Positions 1 through 10,268 of a DNA stretch of 64,000 bases are shown here, one piece after another (the first letter of the stretch is position 1; the number at the start of each line of letters is the position of its first letter). The notes under the pieces were generated by a model. That model made no database searches. It saw only the letters and a program-made list of their open reading frames with translations, and was not told the DNA's origin. The position numbers and the translations under genes are program-made. The DNA comes from Hyposmocoma kahamanoa (lineage: Eukaryota > Arthropoda > Insecta > Lepidoptera > Cosmopterigidae), in NCBI RefSeq assembly GCF_003589595.1, contig NW_020653770.1:1206845-1270844 (forward strand). Direction: 5' to 3'.

Positions 1-142
1 TGCGATGACATTACAATTTAAATTCAACGTTTTAGCTTTTTCATATTTCTTTACATGTCACTACGTTTAAATAGGTTGACTTGGGACATTTTTTTCGTGG
101 TTTTTGTATTAGACCCGTCGTCCATTTATTTGTAAGTCAATG
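1..142 (-). mobile_element. Family U TIR element, partial copy cut by the window edge
   Basis: This is the reverse complement of the left half of the complete U copy at 25494-25779, with only scattered differences. Its outer end reads GTAAGTCAATG at 132-142. It abuts the SINE B copy that follows, in the middle of the SINE tail, so it probably inserted into that SINE. The other half lies outside the window. Confidence 0.85.
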
Positions 143-292
143 ATGGACACACACATAGACAACCACAAATTACACCCAAACTCACGAGATAAATAAATGT
201 AGGTCATACAAATATTTCGCCCGGCCCAGGAATCGAACCTAGTACCTCTGCGTGGCAGTCGGCATGGTAACCGTTCGGCCACAGAGGCAGTT
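143..292 (-). mobile_element. SINE B copy, tail truncated
   Basis: A tRNA-derived SINE read on minus. The head (about 292 back to 220) carries box B as GGTTCGATTCC, followed by the body shared by all B copies (GGGCGAAATATTTGTATG). The tail ends abruptly at the junction with U at 142/143 instead of running on to the usual TTATTATT tail. Confidence 0.85.
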
Positions 293-350
293 AATTAAAA
301 AAAATAATTAATTTTATTTTTGCGTGTTTCGGGTTCAGTTTCTATATTAT

Positions 351-580
351 GGTGACCTCTGTGGTCGAGTGGCTTGCATATCAGTTTTCATTGTGTCTCC
401 ATCTCTGAGGTCCCGGGTTCGATCTCCGGCCGAGTCTAGGTAGAAAACCATTTTTGTATTGTTTCGGGTCTGGGTGTTTGTGGTACCGTCGTTGTTTCCG
501 ATTTCTATAACATAAGTACTTTAGTTACTTACTTTGGGTTCAGAGCAACGTATGTGGTGTTGTCTAATATTTAATTCCCG
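351..580 (+). mobile_element. tRNA-headed SINE, second type
   Basis: The first 80 bases resemble a tRNA gene: a box A-like TGGTCGAGTGGCTTG near 362 and a perfect box B GGTTCGATC near 415. An unrelated body follows (GTTTCGGGTCTGGGTGTTTG). It differs from SINE B after the head. Only one copy is present here, so the 3' limit is approximate. The lack of a proper acceptor stem argues against a functional tRNA gene. Confidence 0.6.
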
Positions 581-675
581 ATTCGAGTAGATAGGGGTAA
601 AAAACCTGCCCCTACAAACTGTTTACATTCCAACATAGAGCGTAGAGAATTAGGAATATGTAACTTATATATGGA

Positions 676-1177
676 GTTCTTAGGTTTTCGCGACAGTGAC
701 ATATAGGAAATGAAACTATTTTTCCGTATTTAAATCGTGTATATTTGTTTTTTTCAAACAAGCCAACGTTTCGGGCCTTTTACAGGTCACGCTCGACTGA
801 GATGGTACAGTCATCAACCAGTTATGTCTAATATTAATGCAAACCAATCTATTTTTTCACTATAGTTACTAAAGTTATTAATTAAATACCTTATTTTTAA
901 TTTTACAAAGAAACATTCCAATTTACGCTACATTGTTTTACAAATGATTTTATTGTAATAATATGAATTTTTATTAAGTTGAATTTATTATTAATAAATA
1001 ATGGAAATTAGACTAAATAAAAAATACAATATTACAACATACAAACATAATATTTATTAGACATAACTGGTTGATGACTGCACCACCTCAGTCAACCGCG
1101 ACCATGGGACCTGTAAAGGGCCCGAAACGTTGGTTTGTTTGATAAAACAAATATACGCGGAAAAATAGTTTCATTTA
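676..1177. mobile_element. Family E inverted-repeat element, long copy
   Basis: The left arm (676-835) and right arm (about 1055-1177) are reverse complements: TTCTTAGGTTTTCGCG at the left edge, GAAACTATTTTTCCG inside it, and the mirrored GGAAAAATAGTTTC at the right. Each arm carries the motif GGGCCCGAAACGTTGG or its complement. The centre (840-950) matches the centre of the copy at 42287-42575 in the opposite orientation. No coding capacity is visible. Confidence 0.85.
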
Positions 1178-1404
1178 ACTGCCTCCGTAGCCGAACGGAT
1201 ACCATGCCGGACTGCCACGCCAGAGGTCCCAGGTTCGATTGATCGACAGGGCCGGGAGAAATAGTTGTATGGCCTACAATTATTTCTCTCGTGAGTTTGG
1301 GTGTAATTTGTGGTTGTCTATGTGTGTGTCCATGGCACCCGCGACACAGGGTTTCCCTAGTGCGGGGCTATGTTGAGTGTGTGCGTTATTTATTTATTTA
1401 TTTC
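1178..1404 (+). mobile_element. SINE B, near full length
   Basis: The head begins ACTGCCTCCGTAGCCGAACG. Box B is GGTTCGATTGA near 1232 and is damaged by a short insertion. The body is GTGAGTTTGGGTGTAATTTG and it ends in a TTATTTATTTATTT tail at 1388-1404. It directly follows the E copy. Confidence 0.9.
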
Positions 1405-1479
1405 CTCTACAGAACTTATAATTAAATTTATTGAATGACAAAATGTTTCAGCATTATTATGATAAATATTTTTTGTGTA

Positions 1480-1770
1480 ATTACTCCACTAGTTATAATT
1501 ATTACTTCATAGATATATATGCATATATAATAAACTTAATTACAGTTATTAAAGCGACATATGTAGTGAGCTGCTGGTAGCTGTAAAGGTACCTAGCAGA
1601 GTGAAGAAATGGGTTTCTCACAGATGGCGGTACGGCAAAAAATCCGATAAAAACCAAAACAAAGATATGCACACTTGTTACACATAGAAAAGGTCCGCTG
1701 GTTCGAGTCCAGCCGGCTCGAAGGATTTTTTCTAAGTGTTCGATCTTTGTAATAATAATCAATTATAACA
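1480..1770 (+). mobile_element. SINE D (tRNA-like), copy 1
   Basis: It shares three blocks in order with the minus-strand copy at 14880-15112: ACTCCACTAGT at the start, GGTCCGCTGGTTCGAGTCC (box B-like) near 1695, and TTTTTTCTAAGTGTTCGATC at the end. The front part of the tRNA-like region is missing here compared with the other copy. The 86-residue open frame across it is incidental. Confidence 0.65.
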
Positions 1771-1887
1771 ATCTATAACTGGTTTATACTAGCTGTATGA
1801 AAATGAAGAGAATCGTCCAGAAAAAAAATCATTAATCCAATTAGCCCGAACATCTAGTTTCCTTACAATCTTTCTCTTCATTCTTAA

Positions 1888-2160
1888 AGTTATTTTTTTT
1901 TGTAATATCAAGTGACGGGACGAACAAGTCGTGCGCCTGTTGGTAAGCTACACGCCTGTCCATAACAGTGCCACTCCCGAGTTTTAAATCGCAAAGATCT
2001 GAGGGGCACTGTGCCCGTTACCTTGAGACATAAGTTGACAAGTCCCTTACCCTGCAAAAACTGCAACACAGTAATGCTGACATTACTGCCTGGCGGCAGA
2101 AATAGGTAAGGTGGCAGTACTACCCTGGATGAACTCTTTAACAAGGAACTCTACTGCTAT
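1888..2160 (+). mobile_element. Element A copy
   Basis: Nearly complete: starts with the ATATCAAGTGACGGGACGAA end, runs through GACATAAGTTGACAAGTCCC and GGCGGCAGAAATAGGTAAGG, and ends AGGAACTCTACTGCTA. Part of the middle (the ACAGGCACATG section) is deleted. Confidence 0.9.
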
Positions 2161-4662
2161 TTAAACTATAACTATTATCAATTAACTCCTACGAGCATGA
2201 ATTTTATACCTTCACTTTAATCGTAATTAGCACTGAGCTATATGTTTTCATTCTGACTACAATATACAAGGAAGGAGCAAGAAATAATAAGTCGCAAAAC
2301 TGGTTTGACAATTGTAATGTGTGTTACATACATGCTTATTACAACAATACAAGGGTCATAATTTCTAATCCCCTCGAGAGTTCGTGTTTATATTCAACGA
2401 TTTCTTACATAACATAACGCAACTTTGAAATGTATACCTGTTTTGAACGTAGAGAATTATAGATCTATCGAGGAGATAGATAGTTTGCGAAATAATTTTA
2501 GGTATTGCACACAATATTAATGAAGATAAGCTTTCGTTGGATTAAAGAAAAGCGTTAGTTAGTATTACATTGAGGTTTAGGAAAAAAATATTGAAGAAGA
2601 CAAAAGTGTTTTAAATGCAATACAACAAGAGCCCTTCACGGAAGATTTAAGACGAATATGATGATGCAGGTGGTAAAATTATTTTACATCAGTCTGCAAT
2701 AATAAACAACCATGTTTTCTTTTTTATTGTTTACTCTGCGGTGCACGAAAGGACCCTCCTCTCACGATGTATACCATTTCTTTCTTGTATGTCTGCAGCA
2801 CCCTAGGCTACAATCGTCGATGACAAATCCTTTTACCACAATGGTAAGTATTATAGTGTATGCCATCGATATGACAAGAAGATTGTTTACTTTCCGATGA
2901 TGTCATAATTTCCACGTTCAGCAAGCAGATTGTCGATATCAGGACAAATTTAAACAATACACAAGAAGACACTATTGATCTTCTGGTTTTATAGGTTTCT
3001 AGCATTTAGCGAAAGATGGTTCTATATGTAAATGGAAACTACGTAGCCGGATATTTAGGTGAAATGCGTACCTTAGTACATTATGTTTATTTGAACTGTG
3101 AAAAATGGATAGGTACCTATCATGTACGTCTCAATGTTAAGGTAATTAGTAAAATATAACAGTATTACCATTTAGATACGTTAAACAGTTTTCGAAGTCA
3201 ACAACCCGCATTATGCAAGTTCTAAAGGCGTGGCTCTCTGACACCTTTGAAAGCATCTTGTTCTTGTTGCCCATTGTAATATTTTAATGAAACATTGCCT
3301 AACACTTGTCGGCTTTTAATGCGCGATTAAAGTGACCCTTTTGCTTGACCACTTGTTCGTAATGTGGGCTACGCCTACCTTTGAGTATAATTGTGTTTAG
3401 TCACATACAATGTATTGTAATGTAATGTAGGATATAATTACCTAAATGGACTATTGCAAAGATATACACCAAGAAAAATGTAGGCACTAGTACGTGTCAC
3501 TGGCAAAGTTGAGTTTGGGAATTTCCCATTAAATCTTTAGCAATAATGAATATTAAATTGAATTATTTTACTTTTCATCGAAGACTTTGAAACCTTTGTC
3601 TGACAAGTAGATTTCCGAATCTTTCCGAAATTTTCCTTAGTTGTTAAGTAAGTGATGGATCAATGTTAATCTGCACATGGTTCGAATTACATTCGTAATT
3701 GTTACTTTTTGATTAAAGATTTTACTTGCCTTTTATAGCAATATATTAAATTTAAAATGAAATATAATAAGTTTCACACACTTGACATAATAAGCAATGT
3801 TGATAAATAATATTATAATATTTAAACATGTATAATTGTAAGTTCATAGATCATGATAATTAATTGTATGCCAATAACAATTAACAATGTAGAAATCTTT
3901 CACGTCAAATAAGAATACGCGTGGACCAACAACGCTACCCTGCGGCAGTCATTAAGATATCTTTGCGGGGGCGAGAAGATACAATCTGACTTCACTCAGA
4001 CAGGCCTAAAATGGTCTGAGATGACGATAACAACTCACATTGGTCCATTTCTGGTCCGGCATTGACCTGGAAGGGGTTCCATTTGTGGTGCACAGTGACG
4101 AAAGCCTTGTACAAATCTGTATGATTAATTTAAATATGTTAATTGAATTGCAAGCATAGCATCCTGCTTAAATGTTTAAACGACATTTAAGCAGGATTTT
4201 TAGCTATTAGCCGGTTTACAAGTAGAATCAAGTTTTGAATTAATAGTGGATAATGACCTCGAGAGCACAAAGGAATCTGTTTTCACACTGTTTAGCGGTA
4301 TTGGATTTGGTTCATGCGTCATGCGTGACTGGTTGGCAATTTGAACAATTAATAGATTGATTTTCATACAACATTCGATATTGAAAAATGCACGCTAATA
4401 TGTTAAGTGTAAAGCTGCTATTGTTAATAAATTAATTAAACAAGTCGAGACTTAGCTTACTTGATTTAATCAAAATTAAGACAAATTTGGTATATCGACT
4501 AAAGTATATGGTTTATATACGTATGTGTTTTATATAACTAAAAGTTTGTCTTTCTTATAATGTGATCGACAGAGATTTGGTCCTTCACTGGCAACGATCC
4601 TGATCTAGTATGGAAATTTGTGATTGGCATGTAAATTATCTTTCAATGACATACCATCATAC
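2161..4662. other. AT-rich stretch without recognised repeats
   Basis: Frames are short and closed. Two small features stand out. One is a 45-bp plus-strand segment at 2799-2843 bounded by a good acceptor (TGTATGTCTGCAG) and a good donor (ATG|GTAAGTATT). The other is a perfect 15-bp hairpin at 4161-4197. The block at 3910-4110 is richer in G+C but shows no product I recognise. Confidence 0.5.
4161..4197. repeat. Perfect short hairpin
   Basis: ATCCTGCTTAAATGT at 4161-4175 is exactly complementary to ACATTTAAGCAGGAT at 4183-4197, with a 7-base loop. Outside it, TAGC and GCTA could pair across a 4-base bulge. It could be a foldback remnant or a small RNA hairpin; the sequence alone does not decide. 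Confidence 0.7.
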
Positions 4663-4826
4663 CTGTCTCCCACGAGATCGCAGATACTTTCTCCAAACGC
4701 ATCGTTTTTCTCGAAGATATGCTCGTTTGTTCTTGGTACTTTAAACTTGGCCTTTTTTAAGCACAATCCCAACCTGATCGAGATTTGTAAATCGAGGTAT
4801 ACCTCAACACGGTTCCATCCACAGCT
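4663..4826 (-). CDS. Coding-like segment, possible exon or decayed transposon ORF
   Basis: Unrecognised. On minus, an open frame follows an acceptor-like AACTTAATTTATAG and gives a charged, protein-like reading that includes FKVPRTNEHIFEKNDAFGES. It can end at a donor-like CAG|GTATGA, leaving 54 codons plus two bases. The frame also stays open past that donor for about 17 codons to a stop. There is no usable start codon, so it would be internal. A shadow ORF on plus covers the same bases; residue composition favours minus. It could be one exon of a minus-strand gene that includes 6820-7027, but the phases do not join directly. A transposon remnant is equally possible. Confidence 0.25.
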
Positions 4827-5776
4827 CTATAAATTAAGTTCCATCAATCGATCAACATCCATAATTTCTACATGATAAACCATGGAACCATTAGAATTAC
4901 TTTTCAAAATAACTGTAATCTCGCCAAATATTATAAATCACAGAATATTTTAAAATTTTATAGCATATTTTCAAGTAACGATCTAAAATTTGCAGTTCCA
5001 AGCAATTATTCGTGAAAAGCAATAGCATATGTGTATTCTGAATACTTCAACAACCACGTGGGTTTCATAGTTGAAACACCTCAAATAAAACCTCGTAATT
5101 ATAATAGCATAATAATAAAGGATGTCAAGTATTGAATACGATAATCGCTGACATTCGGCCCACAGCTCGAATTCTTCGCATTGACCTTGTGTAACTGGTT
5201 TTCGGTTTCGTATCGACACGGAATTATGTGAGAGCATTTACGTATACTGACATTTGGTAACTTTTTGACGAACGTTGAATTTTTGGTATACATTGTAACT
5301 TTTTTATTTATCTTCACATTTTAAAATAAATTTCTTCTCTGTATATTTTAACACATATATGTTAATAAACATAGCAGTATCATGAACGTATTATTTGCAT
5401 TACAATGTGATGCATAATTTTCATAGTTAACTGCGTAAAATTGTCCGCAAAATCACACTTCCTAGTTAAATTCCTTAAAAACGGCAAAGCGTAACGATTT
5501 TTTCCTCATTTTTTGTCTAATAGATGTTTTTGTACAATAATACGATGCGGTATCAATCAAGGTCAGCTATTGATAAAAGAATTTTCAAGGATATGCTACT
5601 TAGAAGTTGATTAGGTGCATTCAGATTTTTGTCTCTCATACAAAACATTAAATTGAATAAAGCGTTGGCCTAAAGGTCACTCCCTGTGTGACGCCAGTGT
5701 ATAGAAATGATTTTATTTTTATTGAATATCAATAGCATTTAAAAATATTGAAATAATAGAATTTACCAACCCTATA
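4827..5776. other. AT-rich stretch, nothing recognised
   Basis: Short minus-strand ORFs around 4983-5317 lack splice signals, residue bias or repeats that would support them. I see no element termini. Confidence 0.5.
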
Positions 5777-5777
5777 T

Positions 5778-5983
5778 GTCTGCCCCCTTGGCCGAACGGT
5801 TACCATGCCGGACTGTCACGCAGAGGTCCCAGGTTCGATTCCCGGGCCGGGAGAAATATTTATATGGCCTACATTTATTTCTCTCGTGAGTTTGGGTATA
5901 ATTTGTGGTTGTCTATGTGTGTGTTCATGGCACCCGCGACACAGAGTTTCCCTATGTCGAGTGTGTGCGTTATTATTATTATG
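5778..5983 (+). mobile_element. SINE B, full length
   Basis: Head CTTGGCCGAACGGTTACC, intact box B GGTTCGATTCCC near 5833, the common body, and a GTTATTATTATTATG tail. This is one of the cleanest B copies. The 82-residue ORF over it is a translation of the SINE. Confidence 0.92.
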
Positions 5984-6819
5984 TCCCAATGCAGGTCACG
6001 AGTTACTTTACCTGGACCTTCGTTGGCCAAATACACATGATCCACAAACATAAACAGTTGAAAAGGCTTACAAGGATTTTTTGTAGTCCTATCTCAAAAG
6101 ATGATATCTTATGACGTCGAAGCTGTTGCCGTCTATATATAATGTAATTTCTAAGCGGCATTTTGCAGTATTGTTTTTTAGTTCCATATCGTGATCTACT
6201 CGGCCTTGCTCGGTTACTAATAAAGTTAATTCAATTTTAGGTTTTGTATTTGCATTTCTCGTTGACTATTTATAAATTTTATCGATAAGACATATGCATT
6301 TTTATTTTTTGACAATTTTCAGTATGTTTTTATATAAAAATATTTGGTGTTAATATTCTCAATATACTTTATTATTTATAGTAGCATATTTACGAAAGCA
6401 AAAAGTACATTGAACAGGTACAGCACTAGGTATTATAAACAAATGCATACACAGGGAAATATGAAATTAGTAATATTGTGAAATCTATACGAATGATCAA
6501 ATTCTGACAGGTGCTATTGAGCACCTAAATTAGTAAGAAATTTACAATTTCCCTGGGACATGCATAACAACTACTATTGCAAGAAAAAAACGCACTACAA
6601 GTAAAATTAAAGTTCAAAATTAGTTGTTAAAATTAGTCGTCAGTTTCTTATTGTTGCGATACACCTTTGAATTTTGCAGGAAGTATCCGTTTTTAAACCC
6701 AATATACCGTATTAAATGATTCGGTTACGTGAAAATTAGTGTGTTATTCCAAACATACTGATTGTCCTTTTTTTCTCATACCAATAACGGTATTAGTTTG
6801 AGATAGGAATTCGACTCAC
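5984..6819. other. AT-rich stretch; would be intron if the 6820-7027 exon is real
   Basis: No repeat family from this window and no open frame worth calling. It follows the donor at 6814-6819 on minus. Confidence 0.4.
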
Positions 6820-7027
6820 CGAATCTTTTCACGTGAACGTCTCTATTGAATGATACTGATCTTGGTTTGATTTCTTTCGGGACTTCAGTACTAGTATTTT
6901 CGGTACCAGTAATGTCGGTACTGGGTTTTTCGGCACCGAGTTTTTCGATATCGGTATCGTTCCTCTCGTCTTTGGCTACCTTATCGCCGTCATCGGCTTT
7001 TTCTTTGATACCAATTTCATCGGACAT
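6820..7027 (-). CDS. Candidate first coding exon of an unidentified minus-strand gene
   Basis: Seen: an ATG at 7027-7025 in a good insect context (CCAACCAAATG), an in-frame stop upstream, then 69 codons and one base running exactly into a consensus donor (TTCG|GTGAGTCG, GT at 6819-6818). The peptide is acidic and lysine-rich at the start, has a loose repeat of GT/ST-E units (TDITGTENTSTEVP), and ends KPRSVSFNRDVHVKRF. It has no signal peptide or membrane segment. The RSVSF stretch resembles an RVxF-type phosphatase-docking motif, which is only an inference. The plus-strand 75-residue ORF over the same bases is the shadow. I cannot name the family, and the next exon was not found with confidence. 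Confidence 0.5.
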
Positions 7028-7437
7028 TTGGTTGGCGGTACCAGAATTATCGGTACCACAATTTCGAAATTAGGTTACTGTCAACTCGGTGGTTTTTGTT
7101 TTGGTATCATCGGTATTTAGGTTTATCTGTAAAGAGTTTTCACTGACTTTAGCCAGTTGGAAATAACTGTGCAGAATCGACAGGTTTTCTTTGACATAAG
7201 GGTTAATGATAGGGATAATGGACAACTTTATAGAGCGAGAAATCTCAAAACTTTTAAGGGATGAGGCATAGATTACTTAACGAATGATGCCATTAAACGT
7301 AATGATGCCAAAGTAAATGCCGTCTATTGAAACAGTATAGTTGATATACAGAAAAATATTTAGTAATGCGTTATTTAATACGCATAAGCATGATATTTAA
7401 AACACAAGCATAATGTAAAGTCAAAAGAAGCACGTAC

Positions 7438-7522
7438 CTCCTTATCTTTTGTGGAACCATCGATCTGCCTTTCCGTCTTCCGTCAATTTGAAAACACTTC
7501 CAGTGCCATCTTTGAAAGGAAA
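7438..7522 (-). CDS. Candidate exon upstream of 6820-7027 on the same strand
   Basis: The boundaries are unusually good: acceptor TATTTTTGTTTCAG at its start and donor GAG|GTACGTGC at its end, giving 85 bases. One frame reads FKLTEDGKADRWFHKR then stop, eight bases before the donor. Another frame stays open throughout. It may therefore be a 5' UTR exon of the gene at 6820-7027, an internal exon, or the last coding exon of another gene (an ATTAAA lies about 70 bases further on). No homology is recognised. Confidence 0.35.
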
Positions 7523-7644
7523 CTGAAACAAAAATAATATTACCGTTAAAACACTGCATTCCTTTTAGACCTACTAACTTATTAATAAGAGTTTAAATAC
7601 ATTTTCCAATATAAACATCATCAATACGTCTTCTTACGGATTTC

Positions 7645-7725
7645 CTGTAAGAAGAGTGTTTAGCTCATAATCCGCCATACTGACCAAATACGGCTTTGAG
7701 ACTTCACATCTCCATCTAAAGGACA
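7645..7725 (-). mobile_element. SINE Q-like fragment
   Basis: It resembles the Q middle section: AATCCGCCATACTGACCAAA followed by a short run ending ACTTCACATCTC. Both ends are missing. Confidence 0.4.
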
Positions 7726-8313
7726 GGAAGATTTGATAGTGGCACAAAATGGCAACTTGGCGTTGAAACTGTAACGTCACTAAGTGTTCAGCTGTTCTTG
7801 TTCCTGCCAGTACTTAGTCGAACGGAAAATCTTTTTAGTAAGTATTTTTTCTAATACGGCTTATCTTGATGTATTTTGACTGTTTTTTTAATAAATATTT
7901 ATGTATAAGATAATCGTCCACAACAATTATACGGCTATGAAAATAAAGATTTCGTAAAAGCAAGCAAGTGCAAAATGTGGTCACTTGACCGGGACTCATT
8001 TGCTCTAGGGATTACAACACTTGTAAGGTAATGTCACTTGATCCAGAATATGGTTTGCGATATGGTAAATAGTTTCAATTATGTGGTAGGTTTTTTGTAT
8101 AAACAAGTATATCAGGGCCACTATAATATACTAGTGCTGCTGCGAGAGAGAAAGGGAAAGAAACTCGTGTTTCTTGCATATAAGGCAACAATTTTTCCTA
8201 CTTATATAGTTACCATTACAAACAAATTGCGTCTTAAAATTATCCACCCGTATCCTCATCGTTGACACTGCCCAAAATGGATATTGCTCGCTGTACATTG
8301 AATGATTAATTAG

Positions 8314-8500
8314 CAACCTACTATTAATACACAATGAATGGACTGGCCATGAAAGAAATGACGTAGTTTATGACGTCACTGAGGAACTGGACTCCAGCGT
8401 TATGTGGGATCAAATTGCTGAAGGTTTCGCCATCTATGTACCTACAGACGTAGTGAATAATACGCATATACTTTACACTTCGGATTTGGGACTTCCAAAT
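8314..8500 (+). CDS. Candidate internal exon of an unidentified plus-strand gene
   Basis: A 62-codon open frame without stops, preceded by an AG (ATGATTAATTAG) and ending at a perfect donor (CCAAAT|GTAAGTTCG at 8501). It reads as ordinary soluble protein, for example DQIAEGFAIYVPTDVVNNTH and ending LYTSDLGLPN. It would enter with one base completing a codon and leave between codons. It contains only a late methionine, so it is easy to miss in start-based ORF lists. The acceptor has a weak pyrimidine tract. No homology is recognised; a chance open frame is possible. Confidence 0.35.
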
Positions 8501-9992
8501 GTAAGTTCGCATTGAATTGGAATCTTATGTTGAAAGGAAATGGGGCTATATGAACCTGTCTCAGACCCATTGTGCCTGTAGGTCGCCCACACATAGTACA
8601 CGTCTCAACTGTAGTGCCGACTGTGTCCGATCAGCGCTCGCTAACAGCAACAGATATTGACACAAAGGTAGCTGCTTAGTTGGCAAAGAAGTTTAGATTA
8701 AAAACATTGATATTATCGAAACAATGTAATTAGAGACATCATTACAACATATTTATTCAAGAAACGGAAAAAAGGAAAACACATAAAAATAAACCTTGCT
8801 AATTTTTGCTAGCGTGTTGTCTATTCCAATATCAGCTAACATTTGTTATATAAAGACACCGACGTGTGGGAGAAGAGCAACGTGTACTAGGAAATAAGAA
8901 CCGCGAGGAAGATGTTAACACATTAAGGCCGGTGGCACCTTGACGCATTTTTGGCACCCACATGCGTTTGGCAATAACGCCTACGCCTACAACACTTGCA
9001 GTGTTTATTATAGCTCCAGGCTTTGCTTACTTTGTTTCGATAACGACGATAAATGGATCACGGAATCTAATTAATGTTTATGTTATCTGTGTTTCGTATT
9101 TAAATATTTATGTTGGTAAACTTTTTGAGTTCCTTTCGTCTCCTAATATAACCAATGGGAAATAGCGCTCCTTTTCAACTGATCAGTTTCCGTGGATTGG
9201 TAACTATATTATTATGTTGAATAAACTTAGTAGTGTGACGGCTCTGATGTTGCGCTCTGGGTGCATTCTTTCAAGGAAGTTTACGTTTTTGATGGCCATT
9301 ACCTACACCAACTCCATATTGCAGCAATTGTCATTGAACACGTTTTGACGGAATGTGTTCGGACCGAGAGACTCACGAGACAGTTGGGCTGTATGGCCGA
9401 TATACGACAGACTGGGTGGTGTAACAGTGCTTGTACTGGCCGTTCCTTCGTCGAACGAAACTGAGATACTGTACAAAATGTTTAGATAGTCTTAATCTAG
9501 GTTAGATATATAAATTAAGTACCTAGCATTACGGAACGACATTACCATTAACTTACACGGTAGTTCCAGAAATTTAAATTCTAAAAAACTGTCCAATGTT
9601 AAAGGTCTCCATTAAAATCAGGTTTACTTGTTTAAAATTGAAAGCGAATATCTGCAAGGAACGTGTACACAAGTATTTGGAATTGGTCTGTGTAAAACGT
9701 GAACCGAACGTCATTCGTGCAAAGGTGAAAAGAATTTTATTGATCCAATTGATCGAATTACCGAATTGATGGACGTGTAATACCCTCCCTTGTTACAAGC
9801 TAGCCTAGTTGGTAGAAAAAGTGCCTTCCATGCAACTTCCAGTTCTAATTAACTTAACTTCTAGTTTGAATATAATTTAAGCAAAACCCTATCATAGTTA
9901 CACCCTAAAACGCTAACTTTCTTTGCTCGAGACCCGTGTTCAGCAGGATTTGCACCACTTAATCTTGACAATTTTGTCTTTAGTTTTTTGTT
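8501..9992. other. Unassigned stretch
   Basis: Mostly AT-rich. 9240-9480 is richer in G+C and open in two plus-strand frames (67 residues in one) but has no convincing splice sites or recognised product. 8870-9000 is also GC-rich with no call. Confidence 0.4.
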
Positions 9993-10268
9993 TTTCTTTT
10001 TTCATGATACTAAGCGACGGCGGGACGAACAAATCGCACGCCTGTGTCAAGCAACATGCCTGTGCACAGCAGTGCCACTCAGAAGCTTTAAATGGTAAAA
10101 ATCTGAAGGACACTGCCACTGTGCCATTCTGTATCATAGGTTGACAAGTCTCGTGTGCGTGTAATTTCACTAGCACCTTTACGCTTCAAAACCGAAGATA
10201 CGATGGCAGAAATGGATATGGTGGCAGTCCTTTCCTGGACGAACTCTTTCTCAAGGAGCTCTGCTACT
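9993..10268 (+). mobile_element. Element A, near full length, diverged
   Basis: Runs from CATGATACTAAGCGACGG to CAAGGAGCTCTGCTACTA. All landmarks are present, but the GACAAGTCTC and GGCAGAAATGG blocks carry substitutions, so it looks older than the 50318 copy. Confidence 0.88.

Noticed and set aside
1..1404. tRNA genes at the SINE heads (e.g. 220-292, 351-430, 1180-1250)
   Set aside because: Box B and partial box A are present, but there is no complete cloverleaf, and each is joined to a repeated SINE body.
5805..6053. 82-residue ORF and its relatives at 23132-23359 and 24457-24798
   Set aside because: These are translations of SINE B; the shared peptide appears wherever the SINE does.
6846..7073. 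75-residue plus ORF opposite the candidate exon
   Set aside because: Serine/valine-rich shadow of the minus-strand frame, which has the better start context and an exact donor.
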